Of a stretch of DNA of 64,000 nt, positions 35,632 to 46,762 are shown one piece after another; within the stretch, counting starts at the first letter, position 1; every line of letters starts with the position of its first letter. The notes beneath the pieces are model-generated. The model was not told where the DNA came from. It ran no database searches and saw only the letters and a program-made list of their open reading frames with translations. The stretch is from Pseudoips prasinana (Eukaryota; Arthropoda; Insecta; Lepidoptera; Nolidae). The DNA is taken from contig OX621242.1 of the NCBI GenBank assembly GCA_951640165.1, positions 14,129,501-14,193,500 of the forward strand, written 5' to 3'. The translations under genes were made by a program, and so were the position numbers.

Positions 35632-35989
35632 TACGAGTAGCTATGAGCAATTCAACCGGTGATAACCTGTAGCGATGTTTTGAACGGCTGGTGTCTAATA
35701 GCTACAGCTGGGACTGGCAGCTTAACGTGTCCTCAAATTAAAGTACAGTAAAACTCAGTAAAAACCACTTAACCGGTTACTTACTTATATGGTATATAGA
35801 CTGTCCACGCCTAATCAATCGCTTACGGACCAGTGACCAGGGACCAGGACTAGAAGTATAACAATGTGAAGTTGCCAGGAAACCTTCTTACCTAAAATTA
35901 AGGAGGAATATTCCACCTAAGCATGAAAGTTTATATAAAAATACAACAGTTAGTGTGAGTAAAATTGAAGGTATAAAGTGATGTAAGTA

Positions 35990-36227
35990 ATGTCGTTTAC
36001 ACACGGCTATCTGATCCCACACGCAGCAGAGCTTTAATGTACTAAGGAAACCAGATAACTGATATACTACATATACTACTTTTGCTTTTGTAAAAACATA
36101 CTTATATACACCCAGACTCAGGACAAACAGACATGTTCATGCACACAAATATATGTCTTGGGTGGGAATCGAACCCACGACTTCCAGCGTTAAAAGCAAG
36201 CATTTTCCAACCACGCCAACAGGCCCG
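35990..36227 (-). mobile_element. tRNA-derived SINE, family beta
   Basis: Reverse complement of the 2983-3240 type. On the minus strand the head reads CGGGCCTGTTGGCGTGGTTG, with B box GGTTCGATTCC. Confidence 0.8.
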
Positions 36228-36941
36228 TTAACGTAACGTAATACGTTGTGAAAACACAAAAATTGCAGCTGAATGTAAGTATGTGCTATATTGAAGGTTT
36301 TATGTTACGTAACTAATCAAAGGAGGTGATAAATATCAATAACCTGTATAAATATCAAAGTAGACTGCCATAATGTTATTTTACTTTTGTAACGCGCTAC
36401 CAGAGATCCATCCTATACCGACCTACACACGTCATTCACACACTTACACATACAGAACAAAGGCACGCATTATTGAAACAAAGACGCATTGAACGAGCGA
36501 CCCGAATCTCGGCAGGATGACCTCAGCGATTGTTCCGGAGGTAGTTCAGGGATAAGCTTAAGTATATGAATTAACCAACAAAGAGGTACGTTTGATGTTT
36601 CCTCATATTTTGCGAGTTAAATTGAAATTAATGAATGTTTAAATGAAAAGAAACGGTAGGAGCAAAACGGGAAATGGTTTGTTTTAACATTGCAATACTC
36701 ATTTTTATAGCTGAACGAAAACATCAAAGAGAAATGCTAGAATTTTGTAACTATAGCCATGTATGCACTAGTATCTTTAAAAAAACCGATTGCAAGACTA
36801 TCGCGAATTCCATATATGCAGGTAAAAAACGAAATAATAGTAAATTCCACAAAATCGAGGTTTATGTTTCTCCTATTTCATTCTCTAGAACTGAACCGAT
36901 AGATGGTTTTCAGCAACCATACAAAAAACAATTGACCGTGT
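36228..36941. other. Intergenic spacer
   Basis: A 103-codon frame at 36674-36985 matches no family I know and runs into the next MITE, so I do not call it a gene. Confidence 0.45.
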
Positions 36942-37062
36942 TCACACGGCTGCATATCAAGCTATACATTTCCATTATAAACTGACCTCTCATTGTATTG
37001 AAATCCTATACAATGCGGGATCAGCTTATACTGGAAATGTATAGCTTGATGAGTAGCCGTAT
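36942..37062. mobile_element. Foldback MITE (CACGGCTAC...GTAGCCGT type), copy 1
   Basis: The ends ACACGGCTGCATATCAAGC and the complement of GAGTAGCCGT are inverted arms that extend about 40 bp inward (GAAATGTATAGCTTGAT). A second copy is at 44937-45053. Confidence 0.8.
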
Positions 37063-37065
37063 GTA

Positions 37066-38640
37066 CAACGGATTTTGAAGTAAAACTTCTTGAAACACGC
37101 TTGACTTGGGGAGTAAGCTGATGAATACGTGATGAGAGTGTAACAAAAAGTGTGATTGAGTAAGGCGAACGGAAGTTCAAGGGAGATATAAGTAAGTGGA
37201 GATAGAAAGAAACAGACTTACATTTCTTATTTTACTGAAAGGGCAAGAGAGAGAAGCACGAGCACACAATTCTTTATCTCTTTCTTTTATAGCCAGTTTA
37301 AAAAAAAAAAAAAAATTGGAACTGTTTATTTTAAATTAAATTATACAAAATTATTATTATAATAAAAAGGCGCTGAATCTATAACAATAAGAAAATTATG
37401 TGCGCCTGTTCAGTTACACTTGCGTCTCAATTGGCCAAGGCGTAGCTAGCGAATGGAAACGTTCCAGCTTTGAATATCTGGAGGTGCGTCGTTCCCACTT
37501 TGTACTAAGTAATAATATTTTACTAATGAATGCGTTTTCTTCGCGTTTTTGCATTTTATAATTTTATCTATTATGTATTTTGGTAAGTTGTTTATAATAG
37601 AGGGAAGGATACACCTCCAGTGTCTCTTTCCGTATACATTGTTATACTTAGGAATTTTATATGTAGGTAAATTAGGCAGCTGACGTAGGTTACTAGGTCT
37701 ATTATATTTAAGTAACAATTCCATTTTTTCTTTGTATTCAGATACAATTGCCACCTTTACTTTGTCGTAAATTGATAAAACTTTACAATATTTAAAAAGG
37801 TTGTCATAATTATTTTTAAAGTTATATTTGATTTTTAAAGGAATTATAGTTTTTAATAGTCTTAACTGTAACCTATATATGTTATCTAGGTAGGTTTTAT
37901 AAGTTCTACCATAACTGGATATTCCATAATTGATTATCGAATCTGCCAGGGCGAGATATAGAAGTCTTAGTGTATTATATGGTAACTTGTGTTTTAAAAT
38001 TGTTAGTTAAGCTAGTATTGCTCTGAGCTTACTACAAATATAATCTATATGATTAGCCCAGTTAATTATTATCTATTTTTAAGCCTAGGTACGTGTGACA
38101 ATGTGCATTTTCTAGTGGTTCACAAGCACATGTTACGTTATTTGGTAAGTGCATACAGTTATGTTCATGGGCAATGACTTTTGGTGGTTGACTATTATAC
38201 TTTAAATATGGCGAGTGTATATGCATTACTTTTATTTTTTGGTAGTTTATAGATAACCCAACATCATTTGCCCATTTGCATAACTGGTTAAAGTCTGTTT
38301 GTAACATATTTTGTGCAATTCCTACATCTGTCGTCAGCAAACTGGTAGACGGAGCAGTGCTGGAATATATTGCACATATCATTCACATATAATAAGTATT
38401 CAGTTGGACCCAAAATTGAGGCCTTGTGCCGTACCGTATAGGGTTGGTATTGGGTGACTTTGCTCACTATTTATGCTAACCATATTGTATCTGTTAGTAT
38501 GGTAGTTTTTAAACCATTCCAGCACCGGACCCTGAATGCCATTCTGCTGGAGCTTGTTAAACAAGGTTTCGTAATTTAAGGTGTCAAAAGTTAGTTACGT
38601 TTGAAGTTTTACTTCAGTCGTATGGTCTTTTTTGTTTCTC
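37066..38640 (-). repeat. Dispersed element split by a LINE insertion
   Basis: On the minus strand 38640-38597 (GACTGAAGTAAAACTTCAAACG) and 37300-37066 (GAATTGTGTGCTC, CTTCCGTTCGCCT, AAGTCAAGCGTG) match, in order, the uninterrupted element at 48540-48815. The intervening 1.3 kb is a LINE fragment. Confidence 0.75.
37301..38596 (-). pseudogene. 5'-truncated LINE with decayed ORF2
   Basis: From 38596 downward the minus strand spells DTLNYETLFNKLQQNGIQGP, AQGLNFGSN, CKWANDVGLSINYQK, THTYLGL-like and a C-terminal tail ending near 37446, with several stops and frame changes. The domain order (palm, thumb, C-terminus) is that of the LINE at 7133-10470, and the sequence is related but diverged. It ends with AATAAACAGTTCC and a run of about 15 T (37301-37316). 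The catalytic ADD region is decayed. Confidence 0.7.
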
Positions 38641-39480
38641 TTCCTCAGATATCTATACCACACGTTTAAATATAACGAAAAAACCTAAACAGACAACCGT
38701 TTATTTGGTTATATCTATTTGGTCGTGAGATATATATTTAATACCAGTATATATTAAATCTCCATCCTCTTCAGATTCGCAAAAACAAAGGTATTTATTA
38801 GTTTAAAGAGCCTGTATGTATATCATACATGTAATACGCGTCCTCTTATTGTTGAGTTTACAATACCACAGAAATATATAAAGATGACAAGGAGGAAAAA
38901 TACGATCTCCTTAAACTGGCTACAAAGGACTGAGGGTACTATACACCGGGCAACGAATTAAATAGTAAAGGATAATAATACGTGACATCAAAGCAGTTCC
39001 ATGGAAACTAAGTGTAGGTACATGAATCAGATTTGCATTGGCACTAACTTGATATACACAATTCCTTTAACAAAAGAAACCAAAAAATCCTGATAATTAC
39101 TTAACTTGAGATTAATTACAACCTTAAGTTACATAAGGTCTTAATTAATGTCAAGTCATAAAATCCCAGCTATAAAATGACTTCAACACTTTAAACGAGT
39201 TTTGTAATGAGAGACAAGTAGATCAAGACAAAAATCGAAGTCGAGAATAAAGAGAGACCTTTTTGTACTTTTCAATCATACAATATAAAACTGCTAGCAA
39301 TATATTAGTTAAACAGCAACTTATTGATGCATCAACTTTAATTAATTATACAAATAATTATTCTTCTTATACTTTTATAGCAAAACATACAAACACAGAG
39401 TTTAATAGATGTTGGGCTGGGTTCTAAAATACTGGTTGAGGCTAAATTTGAATACGAGATCTATTATAAATGCATAGTAA
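38641..39480. other. Intergenic spacer
   Basis: Nothing recognised. Confidence 0.5.
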
Positions 39481-39742
39481 TAATAATATTCTGTGACATT
39501 ATTCACACACCCGGCCTTCTGATCCCAAACTAAACAGAGCTTGTACTATGGAAACCAGATAACTAATATACTACATACACTCCTTTTTTTTCGTAAATAC
39601 ATACTCGTAGGAGGTAGATAATTACACTCAGACTCAGGATAAACAGACATGTTCATGCACACAAATATCTGTCCTGGGCGGGAATCAAACCCACGAACTG
39701 CGACGAGAAAAGCAAGTATCTACAAACCACGTCAACCGGACG
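39481..39742 (-). mobile_element. tRNA-derived SINE, family beta
   Basis: Reverse complement of the 2983-3240 type. The head region (GTTTGATTCCCGCCCAGG on the minus strand) and the body phrase for GTCTGAGT are kept, with some decay. Confidence 0.7.
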
Positions 39743-40162
39743 ATCAAAGTATATCGTGACACTTCAATGAAATTGTAATAATCTATTAGATGTAAGTAAT
39801 TATTTTTAGTAATTCATGAGAAGGTCTGTTGTTTTAGTCATTATCTGTGCAACGCTTTTTTACGTAAACACGTGAAAGCTTGGGCCTCTTGTAGTTGAAG
39901 ATCGAAAGCTGTAATTAAATATTAAGTAAAAGACGTTATAATTTAACAAAGGACATCCTTGATGGCATGCGAGAAACATAAGGTAAATCTGCCCATTCTA
40001 CAACCGAGGTACGGTTGCAGAATTTAAATATGGTTGAAAGTATATTGACAATGAGCTTCGCTCTGGCCAGCGTATATCGTCAATGATTGAAAAAAAACAA
40101 CGGCAAAATGTTTCATTTTAAATTTAAAGATCATAGTTTGGCTATTTATTATAGATACTCGA
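39743..40162. other. Intergenic spacer
   Basis: Nothing recognised. Confidence 0.45.
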
Positions 40163-40535
40163 CTGCCTTGTTGGTCTAGCGGTAACGTGTTCCACCGCAG
40201 AAAATGAGGTCCTGGATTCAAATTCCGGGTCGTGCCAGTAAAAAAAGTGATTTTGGGATTTTTCCGTAATAAGATATTTTTCAGTATCAGCCCGAAGTTT
40301 GGAAGTTGGCGGTATTATACCCCCGTGCTTCGGAGAGCACGAAAAGCCGTCGGTCCTGTACCTGATCTCTTTCCGGTGGTGTCGCTAGGCGTCCCATCGG
40401 AGCATTAGAGTGATGGAATAGAAAGTGCCCCTGTGTTTGCGCACACACTTGTGCACTATAATATGTCCTGCGAAATTGGCCAATCTCCATTGAGAATGGC
40501 CGCCGTGGCCGAAATTCAGCCGGGAAGACATCAAT
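40163..40535 (+). mobile_element. tRNA-derived SINE, family gamma
   Basis: Close copy of 5791-6161: same head CTGCCTTGTTGGTCTAGCGG and the phrases TCAGCCCGAAGTTTGG and ATAATATGTCCTGCG. Open frames across it on both strands are by-products of the SINE. Confidence 0.75.
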
Positions 40536-41900
40536 TACAGATTCTATATGCATCAAATGTGAACGAACATAAAAATAATTGTCTATGGACTGTGATTTTC
40601 CTAGATGCAGCAAAAACAAATTCAACAATTATTCACAACTGTGTGGAGACATTTGTGGCTGATCTGCAACTGTATCTTAACAGATTCTAAATAGAAATAA
40701 AGATTAAATTGAAAAATTAATGAGCCCTGAGTAATACTCGTACTTTACTCTAGGGCCAAGAGAACAATAGTAATCAAGAGAGACCCCAACCAATCTTAAA
40801 GCAAGTCTGCAATCAAAAATGACAGTTTGTTGGTTGTATACTATTTTCTGAAAAATATGAAAATTAACTTAGCCTACAAATGCACAATTTTGCTGCATTT
40901 AAGTCAATAAATTGATAGAAACATACAGGATTAATGAAAAAGAAAGTATTGTTTAATTAAAATAACGCCTGGGTGTGGGTGTTGTTGACAAACATCTATT
41001 GAGCCTATGAATCGAATTTGTGACTTTGGTTTTTAATTACTGTCCAACCCAGCAGTATCTTCTGACTTGATTGGTACCTTCCAACTTTCGTCTATTGACA
41101 AACTTAAAAATAGTCCTTGGTAAATAGAAGGTTTCCTCACATGAAGCTGCAGTAATTTAAAAAACGTGAAGGTTGACTTTTTTGGTACTGTCGTGTTATA
41201 ACTCTTAATAAATTCCTTTAAATAAATTCATCCATTGTTCTTGTAAACACATATTTGCCATTATTTTATATACGACAGTTGCGTTAAGAATGTGGGTTAT
41301 AATAACAATAATCATATTATGAAGTTACTTAATATTTTTTCTTAATATTTGTTAATATTATGAAGTTTCATATAATACAAGGCTATAAAATTATATGCTA
41401 TTATATTTTCATTGTCCAAATATATAAAGTTATTTTTTAAAATGACTGCGTATTCTAATTATTTTAATAGTCTGATGGTAGGTTAGACAATAAATATTAG
41501 CATTCTCTTAAATCAAACTAAAATAAAGTTGGTGAATCCATCTATTCTCCAACGTTGATCTTATTTAAAAGTACACAAAGTCTGTTCTTTCACTTTTATA
41601 ATATGGGGCTTTTAATATGCGGTAAGAAAATGTTATATTCTAACCCATCCTATAACAGAGATGAGTAGCCTAGATTATCATTCAGGGTTCTGACAAAATT
41701 GATATATCTGGCCAGGAGCCAGACACTGCTTGAATGAGTTTATGCAGACGTGGGTCGTTTTGTTTGCCATAAAATGGCAAAAGTAACGTCATGCCGCCTA
41801 TTGGCTTATTTTGAAATCAATTATTTTTAATGATGATATATTCGAATAGCAGTTTGCAGCACAAACCTGTACATTCCAAAAAAACATTACATCCATACAC
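40536..41900. other. Intergenic spacer
   Basis: A+T-rich. A loose inverted repeat of AATATTATGAAGTT-like words occurs near 41315-41370. No gene is seen. Confidence 0.45.
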
Positions 41901-42148
41901 GGTCACCGTAGCCTAGTTGGTAGTGCTCCGGCCTACGAAGCTGGTGGTCCTGGGTTCGAATCTCGGTAAGTGCAAATATTTGTGTGATGAGCAGGAATAT
42001 TTGTTTCTGAGTCATGGATGTTTTCTATGTATATAAGTATTTATCTATCTATATAAGTATGTATATCGTCGCCTGGTACCCATAGTACAAGCTTTGCTTA
42101 GTTTGGGGCTAGGATGATCTGTGTCACATTGTCCCTAGATATTATTAA
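41901..42148 (+). mobile_element. tRNA-derived SINE, family alpha
   Basis: Head GGTCACCGTAGCCTAGTTGG with B box GGTTCGAATCT at about 41953. The body and tail are almost the same as 61752-62011. Confidence 0.85.
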
Positions 42149-42149
42149 A

Positions 42150-42420
42150 CATCATCAGGCTGATGTCACCCACAGCTGGACATAGGCCTCCTCCAAAAAT
42201 GTTACCATTTGGAGGGGATTCCCATAGTCACAGCGCTTGCATGCAAGTAGACGACCGCAGTTAGGTGGTAGCAAGTACACAGGTGGCGCTGCTGCCCGAC
42301 TTTCTAGTGTATCCCTTAGTCACCTCTTACAACACTCACTGGATGGTTGGGGTGGCCCTGTTGTTCTTTCTAGGCCGGAATCGACATGGCTACCGGAAAC
42401 CAAAAACATCAAGTAAATAA
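42150..42420 (+). repeat. Degenerate RTE-associated repeat
   Basis: Contains CCACAGCTGGACATAGGCCT and TCCAAAAATGTTACC, then GTGGCCCTGTTGTTCTTTCT and GCCGGAATC, phrases typical of lepidopteran RTE-derived tails. It directly follows the SINE. Confidence 0.45.
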
Positions 42421-43524
42421 AAGCTCTGCTCAAAAGTACTGATGAATCCCCATAATAACAATATCCTTGTAGTGTTAATTTATACTAACACAGCAGAATG
42501 CTCTACTAAATGAACCCATTGTATACTTACAAAGTCATTCCCCTATGACGTAATCCTTTGAACATGAAGTACCCAATTAAAAATTATAAACCTCTGAACA
42601 CCACTCGAACTAGAAAAGGTAAACACGCACATCAGTCAAACTAAAAGGGTATAGGTAGAGGCACATCAGAAGCCAATTAGAAACAATATTTGCATATCAA
42701 TTTAAGAGGGCCTAATGGAACACAACTGAACGTTTACTCAGTCTATGCTTGGTCCACTCTCGTAACACAATACATCATGTAAGGGATAGCTTATTGAGAA
42801 AAGAGTATTTATATAAATATATTGTATTGCATTATACTTTTAGAATCCAAGGAGGCTTTTACTGCTCCCTCGGACCATAGAGGAGAATAGAGGCTACAAA
42901 AATAAGACTACAAACTAAAGCATAACCCGCGCCAGAGGGTGCCCCTGAACCTTGAACCTCGGAAATGCATGACAGGGTTGTTTTTAAGGGTAATTTTATG
43001 CAACTATCTCTCTATGTTAATGTGCGAAGACACGGACTGCTCGTTTGATTGAGTGTCGGGGGTGAAAAGTCATCTGAGACCACGTCATTATGCTTTTTAT
43101 AGGTTTTTCTGTAAGAATAGTATTCATATGAAAGGTTTGTATCTACATAAATATCATATGAGTGGAATTTAACCTTAAACACGTTACATGGGTTTTATCA
43201 GTTTGAAAACAATGTCAGTGTCTGTGCTTATGTTCTTCCGATGCCTACTAACCAATTTGAATGTGGTTTTTTATCCGAGAGCTAGCCTTATTCATAGGAA
43301 TCATGAAACAGGACGATAGATATGGTTAATGGAATCATATTAGAGTGATACTAAAGCCTTTTTCTAGTTTTGATGGTAAGATAGTTCTAGAAAGTCAACC
43401 GATTTGTGTAAACAATTTCCATGCAAACGCAGCGTTAACGAGTAATATGGTTTGGGACCCCGCTCAACACTTTTGTACCGAAGAACAGTGAAAGCCTCCT
43501 TGGCCAAATTTCAAATTAAAACAA
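42421..43524. other. Intergenic spacer
   Basis: Nothing recognised. A GC-richer stretch at 42930-42980 has no coding frame. Confidence 0.45.
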
Positions 43525-43630
43525 AAAAAATCCGGAGAAGTGCGTGTTGGACTCGCAGAAAGGCTTCCGTTCCACCAAGATACTATTTTTTATGTATGTT
43601 ATTTGTTGTTATAACGACCTTAAAATACAC
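43525..43630 (+). repeat. AAGTGCGAGT-type repeat fragment
   Basis: AGAAGTGCGTGTTGGACTCG and the following GGCTTCCGTTCC match the left end of 45268-45605 with decay. Confidence 0.5.
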
Positions 43631-44039
43631 ATAATGTTCGTATTACCTATCAACTATCTGCCTATTATCTGTTCATGAAAGACAGATGGACAACGGAGGC
43701 TTATTATCATAGTAGGTTAGGTAGGCAGGTAGTAGCATAGTAGGTTTCTGGACCCTAAAAAGCAGCGTTGAGAAAGTCATATGTCAAATATTATGAAATA
43801 TTTAGTGATTGATACATCAAAATTATAATCTTCATTACAGTTTTTACGTATTCTTGTAAGCCCTAAACTCACGGAGAAATCTTTTTCCTTAGATTGTCAC
43901 TTACATCCTTCAGAACCCTCATTGCGAATAGGTCAAGTGTGCATAGAGGATGTCAGGCATGCCTATTAAAGATCGCGGATACCACTCTTACTGATATACG
44001 TAAATATATAATTAATTAAATATTCTCCTTTATAATGTT

Positions 44040-44210
44040 ACTAGCTGTGCCCCGCGGTTTTATCCGCGTTTAACTTTATAAATTATGGCCTGTGTGTTAT
44101 TCGGATATATAACACAACAAAGTTTTATCGAAATCCGTTCGGTAATTTTAGTGTGAAAGAGTAACAAACATCCATACTCGCAAACTTTCGCATTTATAAT
44201 ATTGGTAGGA
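44040..44210 (-). mobile_element. Short Helitron-like element (GCATTTATAATATT type)
   Basis: On the minus strand it ends CCGCGGGGCACAGCTAGT. The other end near 44200 carries the AATATTATAAATGCGAAAG-like start. It is the same family as 60012-60194. Confidence 0.55.
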
Positions 44211-44326
44211 TAGGATAATATTAGTAAGATAGCAGGATTGGAAGTACACTTATAGTTTATGTTGCCCTAATATTTAGCTCGTAGAAAAATATCTTAATTG
44301 TAATACATATATTTATTAATTTACAA

Positions 44327-44367
44327 TGCAAGAAAAGTATATAAAAATGCAAGAAAAGTATATAAAA
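44327..44367. repeat. Two tandem 21-bp units
   Basis: TGCAAGAAAAGTATATAAAA occurs twice with a 21-bp period. Confidence 0.8.
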
Positions 44368-44524
44368 GGCAGGTGTATTATTGCAATCTGCTGACTAAAG
44401 AAACTGTGAGCTACACTTCCGTGCTTCGTCAAGCAAGAATATCCCTTCACGCAAACTTATCTGCTCGTGTCAGATTGCTGTTCCATTGGATTTACAGGAT
44501 AAAGATTTAGAGGCTACACATGAA

Positions 44525-44581
44525 AAAAGAACAGGTTTTTATCCACATAGACTTTAAAAAAGCGCTTGTAATAGTCAGAAC
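44525..44581 (+). repeat. LINE motif-A scrap
   Basis: Translates as QVFIHIDFKKALV, like reverse transcriptase motif A. The DNA matches 32604-32645 and its tandem copy (ACTTTAAAAAAGCGCTTGTA). It has been cut short by the SINE that follows. Confidence 0.5.
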
Positions 44582-44788
44582 TTGTGGCACAGCGGTTAAG
44601 TCAGTCGCCTCGTTTCTTAGTTTTCCGGGTTCGATCCCCGCACCGGACAGCCATAAATAGTTTTCAGTTAGTTAGTAGTTAGTTAGTTAGAGTCTGGATA
44701 TACATCGTATCCTTCAATTATGTGTTTGTAAACTATCCCGTTCCATAGGGATTAATTGTCCTAGTATGGCTGTTGTCTTAAAAAAATA
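44582..44788 (+). mobile_element. tRNA-derived SINE, family delta
   Basis: TTGTGGCACAGCGGTTAAG (A box) and GGTTCGATCCC (B box at 44628-44638) are spaced as in a tRNA. They are followed by a (GTTA)n stretch, a body and an A-rich end. It is unlike families alpha to gamma. Confidence 0.7.
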
Positions 44789-44936
44789 CACATTTTCAGC
44801 CATATAATAACTATAGTTAATAATACAATAATAACAATACTTAATAATTCTTGTATGCAGATATTTAGATCATTAGGACAAATCTTTATACCATGAGTGA
44901 AATGTAAAATAATTAGGCCCGGATGGACACACGGCT

Positions 44937-45053
44937 ACTTATCAAGCTATACATTTCTAATATAAGCTGACCTGTGGATATGGAATATGGAAATCCTATA
45001 CAATGCGAGATCAGCTTATACTGGAAATGTATAGCTTGATGTGTAGCCGTGTT
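44937..45053. mobile_element. Foldback MITE (CACGGCTAC...GTAGCCGT type), copy 2
   Basis: 117 bp. Arms ACACGGCTACTTATCAAGC and the complement of GATGTGTAGCCGTGT pair over about 40 bp. It shares the centre AATCCTATACAATGCG with 36942-37062. Confidence 0.85.
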
Positions 45054-45267
45054 TACTCTTTAAAATATTTAGGAGGGTTCCGTACGATGCATTAAGTTTC
45101 TACCTATTTTAAGATCCTAATTTTTCTTGTCATGTATAAGCCAAATTTGGTCTATGTACAGCAGAGGACGTAATCGGGATAATGATGATCGATGATGAAA
45201 TATACAGCGTTAAATTATACTGATCGCTAGCAATCTGCGACTTTGCTTACAAACATAGCACTAAAAC

Positions 45268-45605
45268 TAAAAAACCGGGCAAGTGCGAGTTGGAGTCGCG
45301 CACGAGGGGTTACGTACCATTATCTATACAAACTGCCCCCTTAAATATTTATTTTATTTTGGTTTTTATTGTTTGTATTGTATTTGTTGTTATAGCGGCA
45401 ACAGAAATACATCATAAAGAGAAGTGTAACCTGTAAAGATAGTTGTTGGTTGTTAATAAATAAATAAATCATTTTTGAAAATTTCAACTGTGTAACTATC
45501 ACGGTGATAAACACAGCCTGGTGACAGACTGACAAACAGAGAGACAGACAGCGAAATCTTAGTAATAAGGTCCCGTTTTACCCCTTGGGTACGGAACCCT
45601 AAAAA
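45268..45605 (+). mobile_element. Dispersed DNA-element-like repeat (GGCAAGTGCGAGT...GGTACGGAACCCT)
   Basis: Starts AAAAAACCGGGCAAGTGCGA and ends TTGGGTACGGAACCCTAAAA. The inner GGGGTTACGTACC near the start is a partial complement of the end. This pattern is very common in Lepidoptera. No transposase is encoded and the superfamily is not assigned. Confidence 0.6.
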
Positions 45606-45689
45606 CTAACTCACTCTTGCATCTCCATCTTTAGTCTACTACATTCAGAACATTATACTTTTCAAAGGTTCTAGGTATGGGTATGATAT

Positions 45690-45796
45690 AATCATACATA
45701 CATACATACATAGACTCACGCCTGTTTCCCAGAGGGGTAGGCAGAGACAACGGATTTCCATTTGTCACGATCTTTGCATACTTCTTTTGCCTCGAC
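45690..45796 (-). mobile_element. RTE 3' end with (CATA)n tail
   Basis: Reverse complement of the last 105 bp of the RTE fragment at 28171-28650, nearly identical. It encodes [23 protein letters not shown] sequence, then the ATGT tail (CATACATACATACATA on plus). It is heavily 5'-truncated. Confidence 0.85.
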
Positions 45797-45886
45797 GTAC
45801 AAAAAAGGATTAATGTGAATGCTACTTTTCATTATCTAAATGTACAAAAAAGGATTCATGTGAATGCTAATTTTCATTATCTAAAT
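45797..45886. repeat. Two tandem 45-bp units beside the RTE end
   Basis: GTACAAAAAAGGATTAATGT and the following 25 bp are repeated once with a few substitutions. The repeat begins exactly where the truncated RTE stops. Confidence 0.85.
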
Positions 45887-46255
45887 TTATAGCTGTAGAA
45901 GACAGCTGCAAAAGTTCCCGCAAATAATAGAAAAGTTGAACGGGAAATATGCCACTCGACAATACAGCGAGTCATGTAGCAAGCTGTCACTATTTAATTG
46001 GAGCCGCCCTTTATGCCATGATTGATTCATTTTACCCGCAATCAGTGACCTAGATGAATATCGTAATAATATTTTAAAGAATTTTCTTTCTACGTTCTGG
46101 CAAATAAAATTTTATTTTGGAATAATGTTCGAAGTTATCGTTATATATATATGCATTGGAATAAATTTAACAAATGTATTTTATCTACTAATATAGACTA
46201 TGCCGTCTATCACTATTTTCGTTATATATATATTATGTAATTTAAATATTATTTT
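45887..46255. other. Intergenic spacer
   Basis: Nothing recognised. Confidence 0.45.
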
Positions 46256-46270
46256 ACGGGCCGGTTGGCG

Positions 46271-46400
46271 TAAAATGAAATTTGAAATGAAATGAAATTT
46301 ATTCAGCACTTGGGTATTAACAGTATGCAGTACCTACATAAACATAGTGGATAGTATAAAATTTACAAAAAAAAATAATTAGTCCGTCCGTGCGGTTTGT
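46271..46400 (-). repeat. LINE 3' tail fragment
   Basis: Plus strand AAATGAAATGAAATTTATTC is the complement of an AATAAATTTCATTTCATTT tail. The remainder is a short 3' UTR without coding sequence. It begins right after a 15-bp SINE-like head scrap (46256-46270). Confidence 0.45.
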
Positions 46401-46544
46401 TTTATCGCATATATTTTCTGAAATCCTTAAATAAATAACAAGTTACTAATCTATTATTTTGAAATTTAGTTCTACTATATTAAAATTAAAGAATGGAAGA
46501 CTAAAGCAAAAAGACGAAATTCTAAATGAGGGTGTGATCACATG

Positions 46545-46762
46545 CACGGGGTTACCGATAGTGGTTATATTAAATGCTTGCCTTTCACACCGCAGGTTCG
46601 ATTCCCATTTGTTCTGAGACTAGGTGTAATAATCTATATAAGTACGTATTTACAAAAAAATATATAATATGTATGTAATATATCAGTTATCTGGTTTCCA
46701 TGGTACAAGCTCTGCTTAGTTTAGGATCAGAGGTCAACGTACGTCCCATGATGTTATTATAA
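46545..46762 (+). mobile_element. tRNA-derived SINE, family beta (degraded)
   Basis: Keeps AGGTTCGATTCCCA (B box) and the body phrases TATCAGTTATCTGG and CAAGCTCTGCTTAG, but the head is damaged. Confidence 0.6.

Noticed and set aside
36674..36985. 103-codon open frame
   Set aside because: Runs into a MITE and shows no recognisable motif.
40433..40690. 85-codon frame and its minus-strand partner at 40287-40628
   Set aside because: They lie largely within a gamma SINE, and similar frames occur in the other copy.
41901..42148. tRNA genes at SINE heads (also 2428, 2983, 5791, 44582, 61752)
   Set aside because: A and B boxes are present, but no full cloverleaf with a paired acceptor stem, and the sequence continues into shared SINE bodies.
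45797..45886. CRISPR-like repeats
   Set aside because: Only two direct units without spacers, in an animal genome.
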